From assembly GCF_016863515.1 (NCBI RefSeq), contig NZ_BOPA01000018.1:1-64000 (forward strand): DNA of 64,000 nt. Reading direction: 5' to 3'. This stretch comes from Micromonospora gifhornensis. Its GTDB lineage: Bacteria; Actinomycetota; Actinomycetes; Mycobacteriales; Micromonosporaceae. This document shows, in pieces, positions 23,925 to 33,300 of this stretch. A program made the translations under genes and the position numbers. How positions within the stretch are numbered: position 1 is the first letter of the stretch; each line of letters begins with the position of its first letter. The notes under the pieces were generated by a model. It was given only the letters and a program-made list of their open reading frames with translations, had not been told where the DNA came from and ran no database searches.

Positions 23925-24166
23925 GCAGACGGTAGCGGGCAGGCTGACCCGAGTCGGGACCGACTGCCCGAGTAAACCATCCAGGCCGGTCGGGAGCCGT
24001 CACGTCGCGCCGCCGGTCTGTCAGGCCGGCTGCCGCTGGCGTCCGCAGGCGAGTTGAAGAAACATGACGCAAGGTGTCAGGTTTTGGGTGGAGCATGGGT
24101 TCATCGGTCGGCGCCGGTGATAGGCGCGGACCACGGCACAGATAGATGCGGAGAGACAAGGCCTCC

Positions 24167-24697
24167 ATGCGCGAAACCCCACAAGATCTCGAAGAACTCC
24201 AAGCCCTGCTTGACGCCTCCCTCGCCCGCTCCACGTCTCACCTTCGCTCGATCATCAACTCCGCGCGCACACTGAACGCGGAGCAGCTCACCCAGGTCCT
24301 CACCGGCATGTGCACGCTCGCTCTGTCCAGCGTGACAGCGAAGGGTGAGCCGCGGATCAGCGGTGTCGACGGGCACTTCCTGCGAGGCAAGTGGTACTTC
24401 GGCACGGCGCCCGACGCCGCCAAGGCGCGCCACCTCGCGGCGCGGCCCGCCGTCAGCGCCGCACACATGCGCGGTGAGGATCTCGGCGTCTTCACGCACG
24501 GCACGGTGGAGATCCTCAACCCCCGCAACGGCGACCAGGCCAGGGACTGGCCGGACGTGCTTGCGTACTTGAAGGACTTCTACGGCGACGACCTCTTCGA
24601 CTGGGACAACGACGTGGTCTACTACCGGCTGCATCCGCACTGGATGACCGTCTATGCCCCAGACATCGCAAAGCTCACCGTGACGTCCAAGCCCTGA
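24167..24697 (+). CDS. Pyridoxamine 5'-phosphate oxidase-like protein
   Basis: A 176-residue flavin-reductase/PPOX split-barrel protein: CTLALSSVTAKGEPRISGVDG is the first strand pair, WYFGTAPDAAKARHLAARPAVSA the cofactor-binding core, and VFTHGTVEIL, FDWDNDVVYYRLHPHWMTVY the end. Such proteins bind FMN or F420; the exact role is unknown. ATG 24167 has GGAGAGA about 10 bases upstream; ATG 24146 would add seven residues and has no ribosome site. It is monocistronic. Confidence 0.78.
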   Translation: MRETPQDLEELQALLDASLARSTSHLRSIINSARTLNAEQLTQVLTGMCTLALSSVTAKGEPRISGVDGHFLRGKWYFGTAPDAAKARHLAARPAVSAAHMRGEDLGVFTHGTVEILNPRNGDQARDWPDVLAYLKDFYGDDLFDWDNDVVYYRLHPHWMTVYAPDIAKLTVTSKP

Positions 24698-24839
24698 CCC
24701 ACAGCACGGTCTCGCCTTCGGGTGGGGTGCTGGTGATCCAGGCGGGGGGCCGCCCTTCGTAGGGGGCACCCCCTCCGCGTCGGCGCGGCTACAATGAGCT
24801 AAAACATTCTTGAGCGTCAATGTATATGTGGGACTGTCG

Positions 24840-27431
24840 ATGACCGCTACCCGAGCGGAGGATGCGTCCGCCGCAATGCCCGACCCGGGTCGGGCCCGCA
24901 CGCTGGATGAGCTGGTCGCAGGGCTGCGGTCGTTGAAGGTCTGGGCGGGAAACCCGTCCTACGAATGGATCACCGGCCAGGTCAACAACGCGTGGCGGGC
25001 CGCCGGTCGCCCGACCGGCGAGTTGGCCAAGCGGCCCACGGTCGTGGACTGCTTCAAACCCGGTCGGCGGCGGCTGAACACCGACCTCGTGACCGCAGTC
25101 GTGCAGGCACTGCACCCGGACGAGGGGTACGTGCACCAGTGGCGCCAGGCGCTGCGGGTGGTCGGCGGGGAGGCCCTGGCCGCCGTCGTGGTGCAGGTCC
25201 AGGACAGGCTTCCACCCGACCTGGCCGGGTTCACCGGTCGTACCGCCGAACTCGATCAGCTCCGCCGCGCTCTCGGCCGCAACGGCGCGGTGGCGATCTC
25301 GGCGATAGAGGGGATGGCCGGCGTCGGTAAGACCCAGCTCGCCATTCACGCCGGGCATATTCTCATCCGGGAACGTCAATTTGATCGGGCGCTTTTCGTC
25401 AACCTGCGCGGATTTCACCCCGACCCCGCTCGACCTCCAGCGGACCCGGCCGCCGTCCTGGACGGCTTCCTGCGGCTGCTCGGTGTACCGCCGCAGCGCA
25501 TCCCCCACGCTCTCGAGGCCCGCACCGCGGCCTACCGTGACCGGCTCGCCGGTACCCGCACCCTGATCGTGCTGGACAACGCCGCCGACCTCGACCAACT
25601 CCGCCCGCTGCTCGCCGAGGTGCCCGGCTGTCTCACCGTGATCACCAGCCGGCGAAGCCTGTCCGACCTGCCCTCGGCCACGCAGTTGGTGATCGACGTG
25701 TTCGCAGCGGACGAGGCCGTTCGATACCTGGCCCACGCCGCTGGCCAGGTCCCGGTGGGCGACGATCGCACCGCTGCCGCCCGTATCGCACGGCGCTGCG
25801 GCTACCTGCCGCTGGCGCTGGATCTGACGGCCGGACACATGCGCGCCACACCCGACTGGACCCTCACCGATCACGCCGACCGGCTCGACGAACGCCACGA
25901 CCAGCGACGCCTGGAAACCGGTGTCGAGCTCGCCCTCGACCTGTCCTACCACCGCCTGCCCGCCGACCAGCGCCAGCTGCTCCGGTTGCTCGCGCTGCAC
26001 CCCGGGCAGGACAGCGACGCCTACGCCGCGGCTGCCCTGACCGGCGCCGACATCGAGGTCACCCGTGCCCATCTGGACCGCCTGTGCCGCGACCACCTGC
26101 TGCACCAGTCCAACGCGGGCCGGTACACCTTCCACGACCTCGTCCGCACGTACGCCACCACCCGAGCCCACGACGAGGTCCGCCCACGCGACCGTCGCGC
26201 CGCCCTGACCCGCCTGTTCGACTACTATCTCGCCACGGCCGCCTCCGCGATGGACGCTCTGCACCCCGCCCAGGTGCATCTTCGACCCCACGTCGCCCCG
26301 TCCGGTACCTGCGTCCCCGAGCTGACCGACCCGGACACCGCCCGCATCTGGCTCGACACCGAACGGCCAGCCCTGGTCACCGTCGTGGCCCACGCCGCCA
26401 CCCACGACTGGCCCGCCCACGCCATCCGGCTCTCCCGCGTCCTGGTCCAGTACTTCGCCGGTGGCCACAACAGCGACGCCATCACCGTCCACAGTCATGC
26501 CCGCCGTGCCGCCAGCCGCATCGACGACGTCACCGAACAGGCCCACGCCCTCGCCGACCTTGGCGTCGCTTACCTCTGGGGCGGCCAGCACCAAGCCGCA
26601 GCCGAACACTTCACCGAGGCTCTACGCCTGTTTGAACAGACCGGCGACGCTCCCGGGCAGGCCCGGACCCGGACCAACCTCGGCATCGCCGAACAGCGGC
26701 TCGGCCGCTATCGCGAGGCCGCCGCCCACTTCGCGCAGGGCGAGATCCTGCACCGGCGAGCCGGCAACAAGGTCGGTCAGGCCCGCACGCTGACAAACCT
26801 CGGCGACATCGAACAGAAGGCGGGTCGGTACGGCGAGGCCGCCACGCACCTGCGGCAGGCGCTCGCCCTGTTCCGAGAGACCGGAGACCGGGCCGGCGAG
26901 GCGGTGTCGCTTGTCAACCTCGCGGAGGTCGACACGCGGTTGGGCCGGCATGGGGCGGCCGCCGAAAGCCTGGCCCAGGCGCTTGTCCTGTTTCGTCATG
27001 CCGGCCACCGCAACGGCGAAGCCTGGACGCTGGATGGGCTGGGCACCCTCCACGCTGCTCGCGGCGAGCCCGCCAAGGCCGCCGAGTACCACCAACAGGC
27101 CCTGACGATCCTGCGGACGACCGGCGACCGGCACGGCGAGGCGTACGCGCTCAACGGCATCGGCGAGGCCGCGCTCGCCGCAGGCCACCCCGCCGACGCT
27201 CATCGCCATCACACCGCCGCGCAGCGGATCGCCGCCGAGATCGGTGCCCGCGACCAGCAGGCCCGCGCCCACACTGGGCTGGCCAATGCCCACCGCGCCC
27301 TCGGCCATCTCGACGAGGTCCGTGCTCACTACCACCACGCCCTCGCCATCTTCACGGACCTCGGTACGCCCGAGGTCGACCAGATCCGCGCCTGCCTCGC
27401 CGCCCTCGACAACGCCGGCATCCACACCTGA
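24840..27431 (+). CDS. STAND NTPase: NB-ARC domain with TPR repeats
   Basis: An 863-residue regulatory ATPase. An N-terminal HTH-like domain (about 20-110, ARTLDELVAGLRSLKVWAG) precedes the NB-ARC module: Walker A GMAGVGKTQLA (near residue 158), Walker B LIVLDNAAD, VITSRR, CGYLPLALDL and a winged-helix region with FHDLVRTYA. From about residue 560 at least seven TPRs follow, with repeated GDxxGqArtLtNLG and AxxHfxqAL patterns. This is the AfsR-like architecture without the SARP domain. TACAAT (24790-24795) is a good -10 box. ATG 24840 is preferred over an upstream TTG at 24810. No effector is encoded next to it. A signalling switch for regulation or defence is inferred. Confidence 0.82.
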   Translation: MTATRAEDASAAMPDPGRARTLDELVAGLRSLKVWAGNPSYEWITGQVNNAWRAAGRPTGELAKRPTVVDCFKPGRRRLNTDLVTAVVQALHPDEGYVHQWRQALRVVGGEALAAVVVQVQDRLPPDLAGFTGRTAELDQLRRALGRNGAVAISAIEGMAGVGKTQLAIHAGHILIRERQFDRALFVNLRGFHPDPARPPADPAAVLDGFLRLLGVPPQRIPHALEARTAAYRDRLAGTRTLIVLDNAADLDQLRPLLAEVPGCLTVITSRRSLSDLPSATQLVIDVFAADEAVRYLAHAAGQVPVGDDRTAAARIARRCGYLPLALDLTAGHMRATPDWTLTDHADRLDERHDQRRLETGVELALDLSYHRLPADQRQLLRLLALHPGQDSDAYAAAALTGADIEVTRAHLDRLCRDHLLHQSNAGRYTFHDLVRTYATTRAHDEVRPRDRRAALTRLFDYYLATAASAMDALHPAQVHLRPHVAPSGTCVPELTDPDTARIWLDTERPALVTVVAHAATHDWPAHAIRLSRVLVQYFAGGHNSDAITVHSHARRAASRIDDVTEQAHALADLGVAYLWGGQHQAAAEHFTEALRLFEQTGDAPGQARTRTNLGIAEQRLGRYREAAAHFAQGEILHRRAGNKVGQARTLTNLGDIEQKAGRYGEAATHLRQALALFRETGDRAGEAVSLVNLAEVDTRLGRHGAAAESLAQALVLFRHAGHRNGEAWTLDGLGTLHAARGEPAKAAEYHQQALTILRTTGDRHGEAYALNGIGEAALAAGHPADAHRHHTAAQRIAAEIGARDQQARAHTGLANAHRALGHLDEVRAHYHHALAIFTDLGTPEVDQIRACLAALDNAGIHT

Positions 27432-27481
27432 GCGAGATCCCCGGGAAGCCCGCCCGGTGGCTCCCAACCCGGGGATCTCGC
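27432..27481. terminator. Bidirectional hairpin terminator
   Basis: A perfect 14-bp stem (27432-27445 with 27468-27481) starts directly at the STAND gene's stop and also lies downstream of the convergent VWD gene. A run of nine C (27508-27516) follows just before that gene's stop. Confidence 0.8.
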
Positions 27482-27521
27482 GTTACGGGAGTGGTCGAGA
27501 ATGACCGCCCCCCCCCGTGGG

Positions 27522-29822
27522 TCAGGTGGTGCAGGGGGAGCCGTTCAGCGTCCACCCCACCGGTGGCGGGTTGGAGATGCCGCTATTGCCCAGGAAGCCG
27601 AACGACGTGGAGGCGCCGGGTGCGAGCGTGCCGTTGTGGCTGAGGTTCCGTGCCGTCACCAACGCGTTGGACTGCGTCACGTTGGCGTTCCAACTGCTGG
27701 TGATCCGCTGCCCGTTCGTGAACGAGAAAGTCAGAGTCCACCCGTTCACGGGAGTGTTGCTGGTGTTCGTGATGGTCACGTTGCCGGTGAAGCTGGCGGA
27801 CGCCGCGTTGGAGTTGGCTGTGTAGGCGATCCGGCAGGCACCGTTGCCTCCGGTGGGCGAGGGGGAAGGGGATGGTGGTGCGGGGTTGCCGTCCACCGCG
27901 GCCTTGGGAAGTCCGACGAAGATGTCAGCAGCCTGCCGGCCAAGTACGGCGACATCCAGCTCGCACGAGACATTCCACATCGGCTCGAGACGTAGCGTGG
28001 CGCAGTACTCCTTCGCCGGCTGAAGAACATTCGCGGGGAGGTTGTGGGAGTAGAACGGCTCTGCCGGGTTGCCCACGCCGACGGCTTCGCAGAAGCGCAA
28101 CAGTGAGGTGGTGTGGCTGACCCGCCAACTGTTGCCGAAGACCCCGTACAGGTCGGCGAAGGAGGGCGGCACACGCAGGGGGTCGCCGTTGCTGGCTTCG
28201 AGGAAGTGGGGGTCACCGTTGTGGTTGCCCAGCAGGCCGCGCACCGCCGGGGTCTCGGAGCCCAGGCTGATGCCCAGGTTCACGTACGGTACGGTGCCGG
28301 CGATGGCGGTGCTGCGGACGAGGTTGCCGGACGGGTCCCTGAACGTGTAGACGTTTCCCACCCGGTCGATCGCCACTCCGGTGGAAAGCAGCAGTGATTC
28401 GCCGGAGGGCAGGTTGGTGTCGACTCCGTTCACGACCAGACGGGTCCCGGCGCACACCGCCAGCCTGGTGTTGCCCATCCGCACGCCGACTGACTGGTTC
28501 ATCGATGCGTTGGGCCAGGTCGGGGCGCCAGACTTCTTGCGTGTCTGCACCTCGAACGTGGTACCGGCCCGTGCCTCGACGAAGTCACCCGTAGCCTGGA
28601 AGTCGTAGTACGTACCGGCGAAGGTGTACTGGTGAGTGTCGCCGACGGCGACGGCGGCCCTGCAGCCCGCCAGCTCCCGATTCTTGGCTGCCTGGTTGAT
28701 GATGAGGGCTGGCGCCGGCGATGTGGGGGTCGCACTCGGTTTGGCGAAGTTGAGGTTGTTCCTCTCCTTGCTGTAGCCGACATCTTTGCATTCGGGCGCC
28801 TTCGGACTGCCGTCGACTATCGTCGTGCGAAGGTTGAAGTCGGCCTCCTTGTTGAAGACGGCTGTGGATCCGTTGCCAAAGCCGAACACGTTGAACTCGA
28901 CCTGCGTCCATCCCGGTCCCGCCTGGTCCGGCAGCGGCTCCCCTGGCACGACGTGAAGGACATCCGAACTGGACGTCGAGGCGGCGTTCTGGTTCCCATC
29001 GTTGAACGTGACCACGTCGACGACGGTGTCCGCGCCGACCGTCTGCGTCTGCGCTTCCAGCTTGAAGCCCGGAAGTGCGATGTTCCTGATCGGTACGTAG
29101 GGAAGCGGGCCCGCCGCCCTCTCGCGCCTCAGCCAGCAGTGGACCTCGCCGTCGTCCGGGACCTCAGTCCAGTCGATCGGGCAGGGCTTGCCCTGGCTCG
29201 CATCCGGGTTGTAAGCCAGCAACCAGTAGTCGATGTAGAGACGGCTGGGTGGCTCATTCGGAACGGTTTGCGGGGTGTTGGCGAAGATGAACTGCTTCCA
29301 GCCCTCACACAGCGCGGGAGTCGGTGAACTGGCGCACTCCCTGACCTTGAGGCGGTTGGTGTTGAGCTGGAGCGTGTAGCTGTTCGCCATCACCGGCCCG
29401 CTGGTCGGGGAGGAGTTCACCGTCAGCAGGTCCTTGTCCTTGACATCCTCGAACGTGCCGGTCGCCCTGGTGATGTCACCGGCATCCGCGGGTCGCTCCG
29501 TCACGATGCCCATTCCGGTGCCACCACCGATGTCCCTCCGCGCAGCCGGTACACGGTTCGGGGACATCGGGATCGCCGGCTGGTCCACGCACGCGGTCTC
29601 CCGCCACACCACCTTGGGATAGGTCGCGTCGAAGCACCCGTCCAGCGATGGCCGCGGGGCCTCGACGATCTGCGCATGCCAGGCCAGGAGATTCTCCTGC
29701 GTGGCGGGTTGCTCCGCTTCACTGCCGGCGTGGACGACTCCCATCGTCAGTAGGACAGCCGCGATCGTGGCGCCGACCAGCCCGAGTTGTGCTCGACGTT
29801 TTCGCGGTAGCAATCTCAGCAT
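27522..29822 (-). CDS. Secreted von Willebrand D-domain protein with CBM2
   Basis: A 766-residue secreted protein of unknown role. The signal peptide has basic residues LPRKRR and cleaves near VVHAG (about residue 33). Residues ~35-420 have no family I recognise but are rich in beta-strand and hold paired cysteines. From ~430 a VWF type D domain is visible: AVAVGDTHQYTFAGTYYDFQ, GDFVEARAGTTFEVQTR, and the closing GLLGNHNGDPHFLEA and LYGVFGNSWRV. A Pro/Ser linker leads to a C-terminal CBM2 cellulose-binding module with terminal Cys pair (CRIAYTANSNAASASFTGN, SWNANVTQSNALVTARN). Start ATG 29822 has GGGGAGGAAAC just upstream. A cellulose-bound extracellular adhesion or binding protein is inferred. 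Confidence 0.8.
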   Translation of the reverse strand: MLRLLPRKRRAQLGLVGATIAAVLLTMGVVHAGSEAEQPATQENLLAWHAQIVEAPRPSLDGCFDATYPKVVWRETACVDQPAIPMSPNRVPAARRDIGGGTGMGIVTERPADAGDITRATGTFEDVKDKDLLTVNSSPTSGPVMANSYTLQLNTNRLKVRECASSPTPALCEGWKQFIFANTPQTVPNEPPSRLYIDYWLLAYNPDASQGKPCPIDWTEVPDDGEVHCWLRRERAAGPLPYVPIRNIALPGFKLEAQTQTVGADTVVDVVTFNDGNQNAASTSSSDVLHVVPGEPLPDQAGPGWTQVEFNVFGFGNGSTAVFNKEADFNLRTTIVDGSPKAPECKDVGYSKERNNLNFAKPSATPTSPAPALIINQAAKNRELAGCRAAVAVGDTHQYTFAGTYYDFQATGDFVEARAGTTFEVQTRKKSGAPTWPNASMNQSVGVRMGNTRLAVCAGTRLVVNGVDTNLPSGESLLLSTGVAIDRVGNVYTFRDPSGNLVRSTAIAGTVPYVNLGISLGSETPAVRGLLGNHNGDPHFLEASNGDPLRVPPSFADLYGVFGNSWRVSHTTSLLRFCEAVGVGNPAEPFYSHNLPANVLQPAKEYCATLRLEPMWNVSCELDVAVLGRQAADIFVGLPKAAVDGNPAPPSPSPSPTGGNGACRIAYTANSNAASASFTGNVTITNTSNTPVNGWTLTFSFTNGQRITSSWNANVTQSNALVTARNLSHNGTLAPGASTSFGFLGNSGISNPPPVGWTLNGSPCTT

Positions 29823-30009
29823 CGTTTCCTCCCCAACGCTTGTGAAACCGCCTGGCGCTCGTCTGCGGGCGGGTCTTGCTGAGGAGGGTCGCGCGGTGGG
29901 GGACAGGGTGGGGAAATCCCATACAAACCCATAAACGCCTTCGTGGTGCTGGCACTCCCCGCCATGTGGCGCACGAGAGGCGGGTGCGGCGGGCTGGGAT
30001 GAATCGGCG
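29823..30009. other. 5' region of the VWD-CBM2 gene
   Basis: This stretch would carry the VWD gene's promoter, but no convincing -35/-10 pair is seen. A remnant reading frame (REAGAAGWDES) enters from here into the ORF at 30010. Confidence 0.3.
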
Positions 30010-30225
30010 TTGGAACGGTTCCTCGCAGACGACGCGCTGGGACGGCGGCTCGCCGACGGATGGCATGTGCGATTGCAGTACCTGCGGCGGTACGGCGAGG
30101 TGGCCGCGCTCGCCGGCCTACCGGTGCAGGCGGGCCGGTGGGATCCGGAGGAGCCGATGGTGGCCGTCACCCTCGCCCGGCTCAAGCTCTTCGAACTGCC
30201 CCGGTTCCGGCTGCTGCTTCCCTGA
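30010..30225 (+). CDS. Small ORF, possible gene remnant
   Basis: A 71-codon frame starting with TTG and without a clear ribosome site. The product (FLADDALGRRLADGWHVRL, LPVQAGRWDPEEPMVAV) looks protein-like, with coherent helices and coding-type third-position G/C, and the frame stays open upstream. I do not recognise a family. It may be the C-terminal remnant of a lost gene. It stops 22 bases before a strong terminator. Confidence 0.3.
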   Translation: MERFLADDALGRRLADGWHVRLQYLRRYGEVAALAGLPVQAGRWDPEEPMVAVTLARLKLFELPRFRLLLP

Positions 30226-30246
30226 GCGACTCGGGAGCCAACGGTG

Positions 30247-30281
30247 TCGGGACCGGCGCCGTGGTGCGACGCCGGTCCCGA
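30247..30281. terminator. Hairpin terminator
   Basis: A perfect 12-bp stem (30247-30258 with 30270-30281) and 11-base loop lie 30 bases downstream of the large minus-strand gene ending at 30312 and after the small plus-strand ORF. Confidence 0.75.
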
Positions 30282-30311
30282 TCAGAGGTGTCACTGGTCA
30301 GCTGTGGCCGG

Positions 30312-33300
30312 TCAGGCCGCGCTGAACCGCCACTGCTGGTTGGTGCCACCGTGGCAGGTCCACTGCAACAGTCGGGCCCCGTCCGTGGTGGCGGCGGAGT
30401 TGACGTCCAGGCAGAGCCCGCTCGGCACACTCTTCACCGTGTAGACCCCGGAGGTGCCGGTCGGGGTGGCGGTGAACTTCTGTTGGTTGCTGTTGTTGCA
30501 GGTGGCCTGCTGGAGGAAGGCCCCCGCTGTGGTGGAGCCGCCGATCACCTCGGCGCACTTGCCACTGTGCACCGCCTTCAGGTAGACCGCGCCATTACCG
30601 GCGTCGACGGCCTGCCACTTCTGGTTGTTGCCGCCGGTGGACGCCCACTGATGGATCTGCGCCCCGTCGGCGGTGGAGACACCGTTGACGTCCATCAGCT
30701 TGCCGCTGTGCTGCGCGGTAAGCGTCCAGGTCTTGCCCGCAACCCCGTCACCGGGAGGAGGGGTGACCGGGCCGCCGGTGCCGACCCCGGGGCCACTGAA
30801 GGTGTGAGAGTCGAGGTCGAACCAGTTGTTGCCGCTGCCCTTGAACACGAGATACAGGGTGTGGGTCCCGGCCAGGGCGGTGACGTTCACCGGTGCTGTG
30901 GACTGGTAGTTGTCCCAACCGCCGGTGGCGGGCACCGGCGTGGTGGCCAGCAGGGTGCCGGTGGGTGAGCCGGCCCGTAGTTCGATCGTGCCGCCGCCCG
31001 ACGGCGACGACAGCCGGTAGCTGACCGTGTTGATCCCCGACAGGCTCATCGGGGTGAACGCCACCCAGTCGTTGTTGGAGATGTCCCCGATGCGCTTGCC
31101 GCTCTGCGCGCCGGCCTGTTCGACGATCCGGGTGCCGGACTGGCTGCTGTAGTACTCGGCCTGCTTGTGCTTGGGCTGGAGGATCACCTGCGCGTGACCG
31201 GTGAGCGGCGCCGCGCCACCCGCCCCGCCGTTGTCGGTGTAGCGGGCGTTGAGCACGTAGAACAGGTTGGCGCCGTCGGGGTGCCCGCCGAGCAGGTCGG
31301 TCGGGATCGTGCCCGAGCAGCCGGGATAGTCGGTGGTCTCGTGGGCGTGGTCGTCGTGCCCGAGAGCCGGGTTGAGGAACACCTTGGAGCAGTCGATCGC
31401 CGCGCCACCCGGGTCGGAGACGGAGATCTGGTACGAGACCTGGTCGCCGAAGGTCAGCATGCCTCCGTTGGCCGGGGTGGTGATGGTGACCACCGGAGCG
31501 GTGTTGCCGACGGTGATCTGGACGTTGGCGAAGCCGCTCTTGCCCGAACTGTCGGTCACCTTCAACTGGGCGGTGTAGTTGCCGTTGCTGGTGTAGACCT
31601 TTGACGGGTTGGCCGCCGTCGAGGTGGTGCCGTCACCGAAGGTCCACTGGTAGCTGAGCGTGTCGCCCGGATCGGGGTCCATCGACCCGGCGCTGGAGAA
31701 CTGCACGGTCAGCGGGGCGTTGCCGCTTGTCGGCGTCCCGGTCGCCTTCGCGATCGGGGTACGACCGCCCTGGATGTAGTCGATCCGGTAGAGACCCGAG
31801 TCGCTGTTGCCGCCACCGAAGTTGGTCCCCCACTCCAGCAGGTACAGCGAACCGTCCGGGCCGAACTCCATGTCCATCGGCTTGTTGAACCGGGTGGTCG
31901 GCAGGAACGGGTTGGTGCGGGTGACCGCCGTGGCGGAGTCGAAGTGCACCTCCTTTATGTAGTTGCGGGACCACTCGTAGAAGAAGTGCACGCCGTCGTA
32001 GTAGGGCGGGAACTTGGTCGCCGACGGGTTCGCCGCGTTGTACCGGTAGACCGGTCCACCCATCGGCGCGGAGCCGCCGGAGCCCAGCTCGGGGAAGGTC
32101 TGCGAGGTGCCGTAGCCGTACCAGATGTTGGGTGCGACCACCGGCCGGAGGCTGGTCAGGCCGGTGTTGTTTGGCGAGTTGTTCACCGGCGCCGCGCAGT
32201 TGAACTTGGCGCCGACCGCACCGGTGTCCGGGTTGTACGGCGCGTACGGCTGGTTGTCACCGTGGCAGAACGGCCAGCCGTAGTTCCCCGGTGCCTTGAT
32301 CACGTTGAGTTCGACGAGACCTTCGGGGCCACGGTTGGTGGTCGGGGGATTGCGGTCGGGCCCGTAGTCGGCCAGGTAGACCCAGCCGTTGGACGGATCG
32401 ATGGAGAAGCGGAAGGGGTTGCGGAAACCCATCGCGTAGATCTCCGGGCGGGTCTGCGCGGTGCCCTGCGGGTAGAGGTTGCCCGACGGGATGGTGTAGC
32501 CGCCGCCGGCCGAGGGCCGGATCCGCAGCAGCTTGCCACGCAGGTCGTTGGTGTTGCCGGCGGTACGGGCGGCGTCGAGCATGTGCTTGCCCGACCGCCA
32601 GTCCAGCGGGGCGTAGCCCTGCCAGTTGGGGTCGAGGTTCGGTGCCACGTCGTCGCCGGTGCCGATGTAGAGGTTGCCGTCCGGACCGAAGTCGATGTAC
32701 CCGCCGGTGTGGCCGGGCTCCGGGTAGGTCCGGTCCCGGTACGCCGGGATGTCGATGATGGTGACACCGCTGGACATGTTGAGCGTGTCACCGGTCAGCG
32801 TGTAGCGGGACACCCGGTTGACGTCCGTGCTGCTGCTGGCCGGTGAGTGGTACAGGTAGACGTACCCGTTGCTGGCGAAGTTCGGGTCCAGGGCCAGCCC
32901 GGTGAGCCCGTCCTCGCCGCCGGTGTAGACGCTCAGCGTGCCGGCGGTGACGGTGCTGTTCGTACTCGGCTTGAAGATCTTGACCTGGCCGCCACGTTGC
33001 ACGTAGAGCACCCGACCGTCGGGTGCTACCGCCAGCGACATCGGGTCGACGGTGTTGTCGTCGAGGGTGCGCTTCTCGAAGTTGCCCCAGACGGTGCCAC
33101 CGCAGTCGCCGGGCTGGTTGCCGGCGGCCCACTTGACGCCACCGAGGACGTGGTTGCGGAAGTGGGTCTCGCTGTAGGACGCGATGGCGTGACCCATGGC
33201 CGTGGCCCAGACCCGACCGCCGCCGACGCTGCGGCACCAGGAGATCGGGTGGTCCGGGCCCATCGCCCGGGAACCGGGGTTGTACGTCCGTTCGTCGGCG

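Noticed and set aside
27508..27516. Nine-C run as a phase-variable tract
   Set aside because: It lies after the stop codon of the VWD gene and before the STAND terminator, so slippage would not alter a protein.
30010..30225. Small ORF as toxin or antitoxin
   Set aside because: No partner gene, no ribosome site and no family motif.
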